Origin: Kitasatospora paranensis
GTDB lineage: Bacteria > Actinomycetota > Actinomycetes > Streptomycetales > Streptomycetaceae
DNA: 64,000 bases
Reading direction: 5' to 3'
NCBI RefSeq assembly: GCF_039544005.1
Contig: NZ_BAABKV010000001.1
Coordinates: forward strand, 2,480,001-2,544,000
In this document: positions 31,189 through 40,565 of the stretch, piece after piece
Layout of the letters: each line of letters opens with the position of its first letter
Numbering within the stretch: position 1 is the stretch's first letter
The notes under the pieces: model-generated
Databases searched by the model: none
Seen by the model: only the letters and a program-made list of their open reading frames with translations
What the model was told of the DNA's origin: nothing
Program-made: the position numbers and the translations under genes

Positions 31189-31928
31189 TCAGCCGACCTG
31201 TCCGCCGATCAGCCGACCCAGCAGGAAGGTCACCCCGGCCGCGGCACCGCCCAGCAGCAGCTGCCGCACACCGCTGAACCACCAGCTGCGCGCGGTCACC
31301 CGGGCCACCACCGCACCGCACAGGAACAGGCCCGCCGCGGCCAGCAGCAGCGCCGGCCAGAGCGCGGTCGCGCCCAGCAGGTAGGGCAGCAGCGGCAGCA
31401 GCGCGCCGATCGCGAAGCAGCCGAACGAGGACGCCGCCGCGACGATCGGCGACGGCAGGTCGTCCGGGTCCACGCCGAGCTCCTCGCGGGCGTGCACGGC
31501 GAGCGTCTGCTCGGGGTCGCGGGACAGCTGCCGGGCCACCTCCTGCGCGAGGTCCGGGTCGACGCCCTTGGCCACGTACAGCTGGGCCAGTTCGGCCAGC
31601 TCGCCCTGCGGGTTGCGGCTGAGCTCCAGCCGCTCGGCCTCCAGCTCGGCCTCCACCAGCTCCCGCTGGGAGGCCACCGAGGTGTACTCGCCGGCCGCCA
31701 TCGAGCAGGCCCCGGCGGCGAGCCCCGCCAGGCCGGTCAGCACGATCGCGCTGTGCCCCACGTCGCCGCCGACCACGCCGGTCATCAGGGCCAGGTTGGA
31801 GACCAGACCGTCCATCGCGCCGAACACCGCCGGCCGCAGCCAGCCGCCGTTGACGTCGCGGTGGTGCCCTCCGCGGGGATCCGCGGCTTGGGCTCGCCGG
31901 ATATCGGTTCGGCGATCGCAGTGCTCAT
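31189..31928 (-). CDS. VIT1/CCC1-family iron/manganese transporter (one apparent deletion)
   Basis: Integral membrane metal transporter of the Ccc1/VIT1 family, which moves Fe2+ or Mn2+ out of the cytosol. Hallmarks are AVFGAMDGLVSNLALMTGV, AGACSMAAGEYTSVASQREL and a cytoplasmic Glu-rich metal-binding loop (ELVEAELEAERLEL). The C-terminal half has three more membrane segments (AIGALLPLLPYLLG, ALLLAAAGLFLCGAVVARV). One G is missing near 31868; adding it joins MSTAIAEPISGEP to HHRDVNGGWLRPAVFG. Repaired length is 246 aa. The metal is inferred from the family. Confidence 0.88.
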
Positions 31929-31972
31929 GGTGATGGGCCCCTCTCCTGACACGTCCCCCCTGCCGCACCCGG

Positions 31973-32023
31973 CCACGGCGAAGCACCGTGGATCCTGGCC
32001 GCCCGCAGGGCTCTCACCCTGCG
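31973..32023 (-). promoter_or_regulatory. two-hairpin leader upstream of the VIT-family gene
   Basis: Reading toward the gene, the minus strand gives CGCAGGG-TGAGAG-CCCTGCG (32023-32004), then CCACGG-TGCTTCG-CCGTGG (31991-31973), both perfect stems, about 45 bp before the ATG. A TTGACC/TTACTTT-rich segment lies just upstream. Two compact stems in front of a metal transporter gene suggest a structured 5' UTR. I cannot match it to a known riboswitch class. Confidence 0.35.
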
Positions 32024-32133
32024 AACGTAGCCCGTTGACCTGGTACTTTCCAGCAAAGTAAGGCTGCCCGAACACGCCGTCGGCCGCCGGCCACAACGAG
32101 TGGCAGGCGGCCGCGGTGCGGAAAAGGCGCAGC

Positions 32134-33080
32134 TCAGGTGGGCTGCTGCGAAGGTTCGTCGGTCGCGGCGGCGGTGCGCTCGGCACCGGGACCGCTGTCC
32201 GAGGGGCGGGACGGCTCGGTGTCGGCCTCGCTGCCGGGCTCCGCGTCGGCGCCCGCCGCCGGGTCGATGGAGTCCGGCGCCTCCCGGCCGGGGCGCGTCC
32301 GGCCCACGACGACCAGGTAGGTGACGGCCCCGACGAAAACGATGATCGCCGTCCAGTCGTTGAGTCGCAGGCCCAGGATGTGGTGCGCCTCGTCGATCCG
32401 CAGGTACTCGATCCAGAACCGGCCCACCGTGTAGGCCGCGACGTACAGGGCGAAGGCCCGGCCGTGACCGAGGGTGAAGCGGCGGTCGGCCCAGATCACC
32501 AGCAGGGCGACGCCGACGCACCAGAGCGACTCGTACAGGAAGGTCGGCTGGAAGATGCCGTCGACGACGGTGCCGTCCGCCTCCACGTGGTGGATCTCCA
32601 GGCCCCAGGGCAGGGTGGTCGGCTTGCCGTAGAGCTCCTGGTTGAACCAGTTGCCCCAGCGGCCGCAGGCCTGGGCGAGCGCGATGCCCGGTGCGATGGC
32701 GTCCGCGTACGCGGGCAGCGGCACCCCGCGGCGGCGGCAGCCGATCCAGGCGCCGACCGCACCGAGCGCGATCGCCCCCAGATGCCGAGGCCGCCCTCCC
32801 AGATCTTGAAGGCGTTCCACGGGTTGCGGCCGTCGCCGAAGTACAGCTGGTGGTCGGTGATCACGTGGTACAGCCGGCCGCCGACCAGGCCGAACGGGAC
32901 GGCCCAGACCGCGATGTCGCCGACGGTGTGCTTGGCACCGCCGCGGGCGACCCAGCGCCTGCTGCCGAGCCAGACGGCGACGACGACGCCGATGATGATG
33001 CAGAACGCGTAGGCGCGCAGCGGGACCGGTCCCAGGTGGAGGACGCCCCGCGACGGGCTCGGGATGTATGCGAGATCCAT
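32134..33080 (-). CDS. lgt: prolipoprotein diacylglyceryl transferase (one apparent deletion)
   Basis: Attaches diacylglycerol to the lipobox cysteine of prelipoproteins, the first step of lipoprotein maturation; the several lipoproteins in this window are its substrates. Hallmarks are IPSPSRGVLHLGPVPLRAYAF, GGRLYHVITD, the Lgt signature region (LAQACGRWGNWFNQELYG) and FLYESLWC. One G is missing near 32777, restoring GGLGIWGAIALGAVGA. Repaired length is 315 aa, with a long acidic Pro/Glu-rich cytoplasmic tail after residue 255 that is typical of streptomycetes. It lies downstream of the dsbA-like gene on the same strand. Confidence 0.93.
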
Positions 33081-33171
33081 GGCAGGTCCGACGCTACCGT
33101 GTCGGGAGCGCCGGACCGGCACCGGAGCGGGTCACATTCTCCGAACGGTCCCCGGCCTGCGGCTCAGCGCC

Positions 33172-34029
33172 TCAGGGCGACGGCGGCGTGTTGGACTCCG
33201 CGGCGGTGCTGGACGGCGCCGGGCTCTGGCCGTTCGAGCCGGTGGCGCCGAGCTTCTTGCCCTGGTTGGCCTCGTTCACCCACTTCACGAGGTTGTCCGG
33301 GGAGATCTGCTCGTCGCCCTTCTTCGGGTAGATCGGCTCGCCGTTGAGCAGCAGCGTCGGGGTGGACTTGAAGCTGGACTTGTCGAAGTCCTGCTGGACG
33401 GCGGAGACCCAGCCCGCGTACGTGCCGTCGTTGACGCAGCTCTCGAAGGCGGGGGTGCTCAGCCCGGGCACCTGCTTGGCGAGGTCGAGCAGGGTCTTCT
33501 TGTCGCCGAAGGCGTCGGAGGTCTCGTCCGGCTGGTTGCGGTAGAGCACGTCGTGGTAGTCGCGGAAGCGGCCGGCGGTCTGCGCGCAGCCCAGCGCGTT
33601 GGCGGCCGTCTTGGAGCCCTTGCCGCCGAGCGAGCGGTCGATGAACGAGACGATGTGGGAGTGCACGACCAGCTTGCCCTGGTCCTGCAGCTGGTCGATG
33701 GTGGGCGAGAACTCGCGCTCGAAGGCGCCGCAGGCGGGGCAGCGCGGGTCCTCGTACACGGTGAGCACCGAGGGGGCGTCGGCCGCGCCGACCGGGATGA
33801 CGAGGTTCTTGTCGCCGATGGTGCCGGCGGGGGCGGCCGTCGGGGTGTCGGGCTTGGAGCGCTGATTCTGCACCACCACGCCGACCACCACCGCGGCGGC
33901 GATCACCGCCAGCACGACACCGCCGACGGCCAGCTGCTTCTTGCGCTTGCTGCGGGCGTCGTCGACGGCCTGTTGCGCCTTCAGGCGCTCGCGGGCGGTG
34001 CGCTTGCCTTCGCGGTTCTTCTCGCTCAT
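33172..34029 (-). CDS. membrane-anchored DsbA-like thioredoxin-fold protein
   Basis: A charged cytoplasmic N-terminus (EGKRTARERLKAQQ), one membrane helix at about residues 34-53 (LAVGGVVLAVIAAAVVVGVV), then an extracellular thioredoxin fold with the redox motif CPAC (VYEDPRCPACGAFEREF) and the cis-Pro segment KSTPTLLLNG. Length is 285 aa with an intact frame. It probably forms or isomerises disulfides in exported proteins. The C-terminal tail is Ser/Pro-rich. The gene immediately upstream encodes a MauE/DoxX-like protein that may reoxidise it. Confidence 0.9.
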   Translation of the reverse strand: MSEKNREGKRTARERLKAQQAVDDARSKRKKQLAVGGVVLAVIAAAVVVGVVVQNQRSKPDTPTAAPAGTIGDKNLVIPVGAADAPSVLTVYEDPRCPACGAFEREFSPTIDQLQDQGKLVVHSHIVSFIDRSLGGKGSKTAANALGCAQTAGRFRDYHDVLYRNQPDETSDAFGDKKTLLDLAKQVPGLSTPAFESCVNDGTYAGWVSAVQQDFDKSSFKSTPTLLLNGEPIYPKKGDEQISPDNLVKWVNEANQGKKLGATGSNGQSPAPSSTAAESNTPPSP

Positions 34030-34085
34030 GGGTGCTGTGTCCAAGGTGGGCCGGTCCGGTTCGTGGGGGCGTGTCCGCAGGGTGG

Positions 34086-34601
34086 TCAGGAGGCGAGCCA
34101 GGAGTCGACCGACAGCCGTGTCCTCGGACGGGCGATCAGCCAGGCCGCGAGCAGCAGGAAGCCGGTGTCGCGGAGGATCTCCTGGAGGTACTCGGTCTTG
34201 GAGGCGTCGACGGCGCCGCCGCCGCCGAAGCAGCCGCAGTCGATGGAGATGCCGCGCGCCCAGGCCGAGGTGATGCCCGCGATGAAGGTGAGCAGCAGGG
34301 CGGCGGAGACGACGGCGACGATCCGGGTGCCGAGGCCGATCAGCAGCAGCAGGGCCAGGGCGAGCTCCAGGAAGGGCAGGCCGTACCCGATGGGCTTGAC
34401 CAGGGACTCCGGCAGGATCTCGTAGGCCCGGACGGCCTGGGCGGCCTCGGCCGGGTCGGAGATCTTGGCCAGCCCGGCCCAGCCCCAGACGAGGGCCAGG
34501 CCCAGCCGGACGGCCAGGCCGATCCACTCGGAGGCCGGCCCCTGGACGACTCGGCGCAGGGCTCCGGGGCGGTGCGCCTGCACCGTCTGCTGGCTGGCCA
34601 T
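34086..34601 (-). CDS. MauE/DoxX-family membrane protein
   Basis: A 171-aa protein with four predicted membrane helices (LAVRLGLALVWGWAGLAKI, FLELALALLLLIGLGTRIV, VSAALLLTFIAGITSAW, TGFLLLAAWLIA). The motif SIDCGCFGGGGAVD between helices 3 and 4 carries two cysteines on the outer side, as in MauE-like partners of thioredoxin-fold oxidases. Its position just before the DsbA-like gene supports a shared redox role. Which quinone or partner it uses is not known. Confidence 0.85.
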   Translation of the reverse strand: MASQQTVQAHRPGALRRVVQGPASEWIGLAVRLGLALVWGWAGLAKISDPAEAAQAVRAYEILPESLVKPIGYGLPFLELALALLLLIGLGTRIVAVVSAALLLTFIAGITSAWARGISIDCGCFGGGGAVDASKTEYLQEILRDTGFLLLAAWLIARPRTRLSVDSWLAS

Positions 34602-34667
34602 CGGACTCCCCTAGAAATCACCGCCGCGGGCTGGCCGCGGGCCGCCGGGCGCGGCTTCCTGACGGAT

Positions 34668-34693
34668 GAACCGTAGGGGAAGAGGTACGGTTC
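34668..34693. other. hairpin in the leader of the MauE/DoxX-like gene
   Basis: GAACCGTA (34668-34675) pairs perfectly with TACGGTTC (34686-34693), with a 10-nt loop. It sits in an AT-richer patch (34690-34735) that looks like the promoter of the mauE-dsbA-lgt group. Whether it is a terminator for the upstream small gene or an operator is unclear. Confidence 0.35.
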
Positions 34694-34729
34694 CTCCACT
34701 TTGGCGAATTACGCCTAACGAGTGATGTT

Positions 34730-35020
34730 TTAGGGGGTGTTGTCCGTTCCCGCCGGGCGGCCCGGGCGCTCCGGCCGCGGGCAGCGCACGGCCGGTGCGG
34801 CCTCGCCCGGCAGCGGTCGGCCGGCCGCCGCGGAGCGGTCCGCGCGGAGCTCGGCGGCGGCCCGCACGGCCGCCGTGCAGGCCCTGGCGTCCCGTTCGGC
34901 CCGCTCGGCACCCCGCCTGGCCAGGGCGTGCCCGGCGGCGGCCTCCACCCCCAGCGCCGTCGCGAGCACGAGCGCGGCGGCCGCCGCACGGAGCAGTACG
35001 GCACGGTGGAGACACGGCAC
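34730..35020 (-). CDS. small hypothetical secreted or membrane-anchored protein
   Basis: GTG 35020 follows AAAGGG at good spacing. The 96-aa product has a hydrophobic N-terminus (AVLLRAAAAALVLATALGVEAA) that could be a signal or anchor, then an Ala/Arg-rich region with two cysteines and a Pro-rich end. Codon choice is rich in C and G at third positions, in keeping with a real gene. I recognise no family. It lies between the trpA terminator and the mauE-like gene on the same strand. Confidence 0.5.
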   Translation of the reverse strand: MPCLHRAVLLRAAAAALVLATALGVEAAAGHALARRGAERAERDARACTAAVRAAAELRADRSAAAGRPLPGEAAPAVRCPRPERPGRPAGTDNTP

Positions 35021-35181
35021 GGGCAGCCCTTTCGGGATGTCGGGGGACGGTACGGCGCACGGGGCGGGACGGGGCCGACGCCTCCGTCAACCCGTCCCTC
35101 CACTCAACGCCGGTCAATCGCGCGCGATGCGCGACCCGCCCGCCGTTCACTCGTTGGGGTGAAGCAGACGGCCGACCGACG

Positions 35182-35219
35182 CCGACGGCCCGTCACCTCG
35201 GAAGGCGACGGGCCGTCGG
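35182..35219. terminator. terminator of the trp operon
   Basis: CCGACGGCCCGTC (35182-35194) pairs perfectly with 35207-35219; the loop is 12 nt. It begins 16 bp after the trpA stop. Confidence 0.85.
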
Positions 35220-35234
35220 TCGGGAGCGGGTGCG

Positions 35235-36044
35235 TCAGCGGCGGCGCACGCCCGCCGCCAGGTCGGCGGCCAGCGCCCGGACGTCCGCGAGGGCGCGGCC
35301 CTCGTCGCCGTCGGCCGCCAGGATCCGCTGGACGAACGCCGAGCCGACGATGACGCCGTCCGCGAAGGCGGCGACCTCGGCGGCCTGGCCGGCGTCGGAG
35401 ACGCCCAGGCCGACGCAGACCGGCAGGTCGGTGGTGGCCCGGGTGCGGGCGACCAGGTCCTCGGCGAGGTTGCCGACGGCGGCACGGGTGCCGGTCACGC
35501 CCATCACCGCGGCGGCGTAGACGAAGCCGCTGCCGGCCGCGGTCACCTCGGCGAGCCGGCCGTCCTTGCTGCTCGGCGCGACCACGAACACGGTGTCCAG
35601 ACCGTGCTCGCCGGCGGCCTTGCGCCACTCGTCGGACTCCTCGACCGGCAGATCCGGCAGGATGCAGCCGGCCCCGCCTGCGGCCGCGAGGTCGGCCGCG
35701 AACCGGGCGACCCCGTAGCGGTCGACCGGGTTCCAGTAGGTCATCACCAGGACCGGGGCCCCGGGGTGCGCGGCGGCGACCTCGGCGACGGTGCGGAACA
35801 CGTCCTTGATCCGGACGCCGCCGCGCAGCGCGATGTCGTCGGCGGTCTGGATGGTCGGGCCGTCCAGGACGGGGTCGGAGTGCGGCAGGCCGACCTCGAC
35901 GACGTCGCAGCCGCCCTCCAGGAGGGCGCCGATCGCGGCGATGCCGCCGTCCACGGTGGGGAAGCCGGCCGGCAGGTAGCCGATCAGCGCCGCGCGGCCC
36001 TCGGCCTTGGCGGCGGCCAGGGTGGTGCTGAGCTTGGACGCCAT
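35235..36044 (-). CDS. trpA: tryptophan synthase alpha subunit
   Basis: Splits indole-3-glycerol phosphate to indole and glyceraldehyde 3-phosphate. The catalytic Glu is in DVVEVGLPHSD and the catalytic Asp in SDPVLDGPTIQ. Phosphate-binding glycines appear in AAVMGVTGTR and CVGLGVSDAGQ. Length is 269 aa with an intact frame. It starts 2 bp after the trpB stop and is the last gene of the cluster, followed by a strong terminator. Confidence 0.97.
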   Translation of the reverse strand: MASKLSTTLAAAKAEGRAALIGYLPAGFPTVDGGIAAIGALLEGGCDVVEVGLPHSDPVLDGPTIQTADDIALRGGVRIKDVFRTVAEVAAAHPGAPVLVMTYWNPVDRYGVARFAADLAAAGGAGCILPDLPVEESDEWRKAAGEHGLDTVFVVAPSSKDGRLAEVTAAGSGFVYAAAVMGVTGTRAAVGNLAEDLVARTRATTDLPVCVGLGVSDAGQAAEVAAFADGVIVGSAFVQRILAADGDEGRALADVRALAADLAAGVRRR

Positions 36045-36046
36045 GG

Positions 36047-37279
<1,233 letters not shown>

Positions 37280-37332
37280 GGTGGAGCGTCCTTCTGGGTC
37301 GATGGGTGCGGTGACGTACGGGAGCGGCCTGC

Positions 37333-37482
37333 TCAGCCGCACGTCCCGCGCCATCGACGGCCCGGCACCTGGCCGGGCTCACAGCCGATCACGTAGCGCA
37401 CCCGCCGCCCCAGCACCCGGCGTGCGGGCGCGCGGCAGCCGCGCGGGCGGCAGCCGGGGGCGAGTCGGGACGCGAGTGACAT
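37333..37482 (-). CDS. trpM: TrpM-like small modulator of tryptophan biosynthesis
   Basis: A 49-residue, strongly basic Arg/Cys/Gly-rich peptide (about 13 Arg, 4 Cys), beginning [15 protein letters not shown] and continuing [14 protein letters not shown]. It lies between trpC and trpB, the position of the TrpM/TrpX gene described in S. coelicolor, and the core [12 protein letters not shown] matches my memory of that family. The ATG at 37482 is 8 bp after the trpC stop, so translation is probably coupled. The described homologue is longer (63 aa), so this may be a short form. In S. coelicolor TrpM modulates tryptophan synthesis and differentiation; the same role here is inferred. Confidence 0.75.
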   Translation of the reverse strand: MSLASRLAPGCRPRGCRAPARRVLGRRVRYVIGCEPGQVPGRRWRGTCG

Positions 37483-37490
37483 GGCGGGGG

Positions 37491-38297
37491 TCAGCCCTTG
37501 TGGCGCAGGGCCGGGTGGGCGCCGGCCGCGACCAGGTCGGCCACGGCGGCCTTCGGGTCCTTGCCGGTCACCAGCGACTCGCCGACCAGCACCGCGTCGG
37601 CGCCGAGGTTGGCGTACTGGATGACGTCCAGCGGGCCGCGGACACCGGACTCGGCGACCTTCACGATCCCGGACGGGATGGTGTCGGCCACGTTGGCGAA
37701 GGTGTTGCGGTCGACCTCGAGGGTCTTGAGGTTGCGGGCGTTGACGCCGATGATCTTCGCGCCGGCGTCCACCGCGCGCGCGATCTCCTCCTCGTCGTGC
37801 ACCTCGACCAGCGGGGTCAGGCCGATCGACTCGGCGCGCTCGATGAGCGAGACGAGGGCCGGCTGCTCCAGCGCGGCAACGATCAGCAGCGCCAGGTCGG
37901 CGCCGTGCGCACGGGCCTCCCAGAGCTGGTAGGCGGTGACGATGAAGTCCTTGCGCAGGACGGGCGTGTCGACCGCGGCACGCACGGTGTCGAGGTCGGC
38001 GAGCGAACCGCCGAACCGGCGCTGCTCGGTCAGCACGCTGATCGCGGCGGCGCCGCCCGCCGCGTAGTCCCGGGCCAGGGCGGCCGGGTCGGCGATGGCC
38101 GCCAGCGCGCCCTTCGAGGGGCTGGAGCGCTTGACCTCGCAGATCACCCGGACACCGTCGCCGCGCAGCGCGGCCACGCCGTCCTTGGCCACGGGCGCCT
38201 TGGCGGCGAGCTCCTTGAGCTCGTCCAGGGAGACCCGGGCCTGTCGCTCGGCGAGGTCCTCACGGACCCCGTCGATGATCTCGTCGAGCACACTCAC
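37491..38297 (-). CDS. trpC: indole-3-glycerol phosphate synthase
   Basis: Cyclises carboxyphenylamino-deoxyribulose phosphate to indole-3-glycerol phosphate. TIM barrel with [13 protein letters not shown] (substrate lysine), [23 protein letters not shown] and VKVAESGV. Length is 268 aa with an intact frame. GTG 38297 ([15 protein letters not shown]) was chosen as the normal family start; the open frame continues upstream without conservation. Confidence 0.96.
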   Translation of the reverse strand: MSVLDEIIDGVREDLAERQARVSLDELKELAAKAPVAKDGVAALRGDGVRVICEVKRSSPSKGALAAIADPAALARDYAAGGAAAISVLTEQRRFGGSLADLDTVRAAVDTPVLRKDFIVTAYQLWEARAHGADLALLIVAALEQPALVSLIERAESIGLTPLVEVHDEEEIARAVDAGAKIIGVNARNLKTLEVDRNTFANVADTIPSGIVKVAESGVRGPLDVIQYANLGADAVLVGESLVTGKDPKAAVADLVAAGAHPALRHKG

Positions 38298-38599
38298 GCG
38301 AGCGCCCCCATCATTTCTGCTAGCTCGTCGCCGGTCCGGGTCTGCGCCCGTCCGGCCTGGCCGTCCGGTCGAACCGGCCGGGGCCTTTCGGCACGAACCG
38401 GTGAGGATCTCGTGCGCATGCGCCCCCGTCGGCTCTTCGATGGTATCGGGCGCCGGGCGCACGGGGCGCATCCGCCCGGCGCGCGTCTCGCCCAGCGGAC
38501 CTGCCGCGGGCCGCGCACGCCCTCACCCGCACCCTTGTTCGGGCCTCTGCCGGGACTCTGGCCGAGGGGCCGCCGGAGGTCGTCGGGGCCGCCCGGGGC
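38298..38599. other. 302-bp gap inside the trp cluster, upstream of trpC
   Basis: No supported gene. The region may hold an internal promoter for trpC-M-B-A. A 5-bp hairpin (CCGGT-CGA-ACCGG, 38365-38377) is present. I looked for a leader peptide with tryptophan codons in tandem on the minus strand and found none. Confidence 0.45.
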
Positions 38600-39030
38600 T
38601 CACACCAGCGGAGGGGCGAGCCCGGCGCCGGCGGGGGTGTTGCGCAGCACCGTGAAGACCACGAGCACCACGATCAGCAGCACCGTCTGCCGGCCGCCGA
38701 TCGCCACCCGGGGGCCGGGCCGCCGGTGAGCGCCGCCCAGGCCCAGCGGAGCCAGAGCACCGCCACCACCCCGGCGAGCACCATGACCAGCAGGTTGTCG
38801 TGGCCGGCGGCGGTCAGGTCGCCCCGGGTGAGGGCGTGGACACAGCGCAGGCCGCCGCAGCCGGGGCACCACCAGCCGGTGGCCCGGAGCACCGGGCAGA
38901 CCGGGTAGTGGCCGGGGCTGTTCGGGTCCACGGAGGCGACGTACGCGGTGGGCAGCGCCACGGCCGTCAGGGCGGCCAGCGGGCGGAGCATCCGGCGGCC
39001 GAGCGGCACCGGGGCGGCGGGAGCGTTCAC
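38600..39030 (-). CDS. DUF2752 membrane protein (one apparent deletion)
   Basis: Small membrane protein with the DUF2752 signature WWCPGCGGLRCVHALTRGD, where a CPGCGG motif lies at the membrane surface. About three hydrophobic segments are visible (LAALTAVALPTAYV, LLVMVLAGVVAVLWL, TVLLIVVLVVFTVL). One C is missing near 38711, restoring GGPAPRVAIGGRQTV. Repaired length is 143 aa from GTG 39030. It is conserved in streptomycete trp clusters, but its role is unknown. Confidence 0.82.
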
Positions 39031-39117
39031 GCTGACGATTGTGCTCCTGCCGGGCGGCGCCGGGGCCAAGGGGAACGGCGGGCGTGGCGCCCGCCGTCCG
39101 GTGCACCGTGTCGGGTG

Positions 39118-39378
39118 TCAGCCCGCGCTGACCGCCGTGCGCTCCTCGGCGGCCGGGGCCGCGACGGTGGCGGCGAAGTGCGGGCTCGGCTGCTTGCCCA
39201 TGCCCGCCATCGCCATCGCCTTGCCGACGACACCGGCGATCACGACGATCGCGAGCCCGGCCCAGACCAGCAGGACATTGGGGATGATCATGGCGATGCC
39301 GCTGACGGTGAAGCCGACGAAGGCGATCGTCACGCCGGTCCAGGCGGCGGGGGTGTGGCCGTGCGCTGCTGCCGACAT
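39118..39378 (-). CDS. HGxxPAAW-family small membrane protein
   Basis: An 86-aa protein whose start (SAAAHGHTPAAWTGVTIAFV) carries the HGxxPAAW signature. Two membrane helices follow (TIAFVGFTVSGIAMI, VLLVWAGLAIVVIAGVVG). ATG 39378 has AAGGAG upstream, so the longer frame from 39450 is not used. It sits in the trp cluster as in other streptomycetes; function unknown. Confidence 0.85.
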   Translation of the reverse strand: MSAAAHGHTPAAWTGVTIAFVGFTVSGIAMIIPNVLLVWAGLAIVVIAGVVGKAMAMAGMGKQPSPHFAATVAAPAAEERTAVSAG

Positions 39379-39491
39379 CTGTTGGTGCTCCTTGTTCTGC
39401 GGATCCCGGCCGGGCGGCCGCGAGGCGCTCGACGGGTTGACGTCATCCATTGTGCCGGGCCCTCACACCCATCCCCAAGGCGGCCCCTGGC

Positions 39492-40088
39492 TCAACCCGT
39501 GGGATCTTCGCCACGGTCGAGGGCCTTCCACAGCTCGGCCGCGCTGTCCGTCGGCCGGGGCGCCGCGGCGGCCTTCCGGGTCGGCGCGTCGTAGCGGGCG
39601 CCCATCGCGGGCCATCCCCGGCCCGAGCGCAGGGTCAGCAGGCCCGCGGCGGCGAGCAGCACCCCGCCGGCCAGCGCGACCCACGGCCAGAAGGTGTGCC
39701 CGACCTGCTCGGCGTGCGCACCGGCCAGGGCGAGCCGGCCGGCCGCCTCGGCGTCCAGGCCGGCGGTGTCGGTGGCCCCGATCAGCGCCCCGGCGACCAC
39801 GCCGAGGCCGGCCAGGGCGGCGAGCGCGCCGACGGCCGTCCGGGCGTGGCCGCGCACCGCGAAGACGGCGACCGCGGCCGCCATCGCGACCAGCGCGAGG
39901 CCGCCGGGCAGGCCGGTCAGCCGCGAGCCGGTGGCGCTGACCGCCGTCCGCCCGCCGGTGGCGCCGGCGACCACGCCCTCGGCCCACGTCCGGCCGACCG
40001 AGGTCAGGACGAGGACGGCGCCGAGCACGGTCAGCAGCAGCATCAGGGCGAGCGAGCGACGGCTGTTGTTCGAAGGGGAGGAACTCAC
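39492..40088 (-). CDS. Trp-biosynthesis-associated membrane protein (TIGR02234-like)
   Basis: A 198-aa protein with four membrane helices ([67 protein letters not shown]) and a cytoplasmic tail ending in TDSAAELWKALDRGEDPTG, where the SAELWKALDRGEDPT block is typical. GTG 40088 is the chosen start. As written the frame continues upstream into the Uma2-like gene, which would make a 348-aa fusion; I consider that a deletion artefact. Its name comes only from its constant place in trp clusters. Confidence 0.85.
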   Translation of the reverse strand: MSSSPSNNSRRSLALMLLLTVLGAVLVLTSVGRTWAEGVVAGATGGRTAVSATGSRLTGLPGGLALVAMAAAVAVFAVRGHARTAVGALAALAGLGVVAGALIGATDTAGLDAEAAGRLALAGAHAEQVGHTFWPWVALAGGVLLAAAGLLTLRSGRGWPAMGARYDAPTRKAAAAPRPTDSAAELWKALDRGEDPTG

Positions 40089-40122
40089 CCGTCCACTATC
40101 GCCGACCGCATGGCCGGCCGGG

Positions 40123-40538
40123 TCAGCCGGGGTCCCCGGGAAGGCGTCGGTGCCGATCACCAGGGTCCGGCCGGGCAGCTGGACGAAGAGGTCCGTGCCG
40201 AACGGCAGCTGCTCGGCGGTGCGGTAGTGCCCGGACGGCTCGGGGTCGGTGTGGACGGTGCAGAGCGCCGCCGCCGGGTCCACCACCACGTACACCGGGA
40301 CACCGGACGCGGCGTGCGCCCGCAGCCGTCCGGCGAGCCGGTCCTCCTCGTCCGCGGCAGGGCCCGGCGCGACGTCCAGCACGGCCTCGACCACGGGCGG
40401 CGGGCCCGGCGCGAGCACCGCGAGGTCGGCGGTGACACCGGAGACCGGCAGCGCGGTGCGGACCTCGCCCCGACCGCCCAGCTGGGCACCGATCTGCCCG
40501 GCCGCGGCGCGGACGATCGCGTGCGGGTCGGTGGTCAT
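40123..40538 (-). CDS. Uma2-like (PD-D/E-XK) domain protein, probably inactive (one apparent deletion)
   Basis: Residues 40-130 resemble the C-terminal half of Uma2-type restriction-like nucleases: TADLAVLAPG, PVVEAVLDVAPG, then GVPVYVVVDPAAALCTV, SGHYRTAEQLPFGT and GRTLVIGTDAFPG. The Lys that should follow the Glu in the ExK arrangement (usually DRxxK) is replaced (EEDRLAGRLR), so catalysis is doubtful. One C is missing near 40135 on the plus strand; adding it gives DAFPGDPG and a TGA at 40123, separating this gene from the next. Repaired length is 138 aa. Confidence 0.6.
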
Positions 40539-40565
40539 GCCGGCCGTCCCCTTCCTCCGGTCACC

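Noticed and set aside
32004..32023. ANTAR-type hexaloop target in the VIT leader
   Set aside because: The loop is UGAGAG. G at position 4 fits, but position 1 is U instead of A and the second loop has seven bases.
34611..35150. A 179-residue overlapping frame next to the small secreted-protein gene
   Set aside because: Arg/Gly/Pro-rich shadow frame; the 96-residue frame has the better ribosome binding site and a signal-like start.
38298..38599. trp attenuator upstream of trpC
   Set aside because: No short frame with tandem Trp codons and no mutually exclusive stems could be found.
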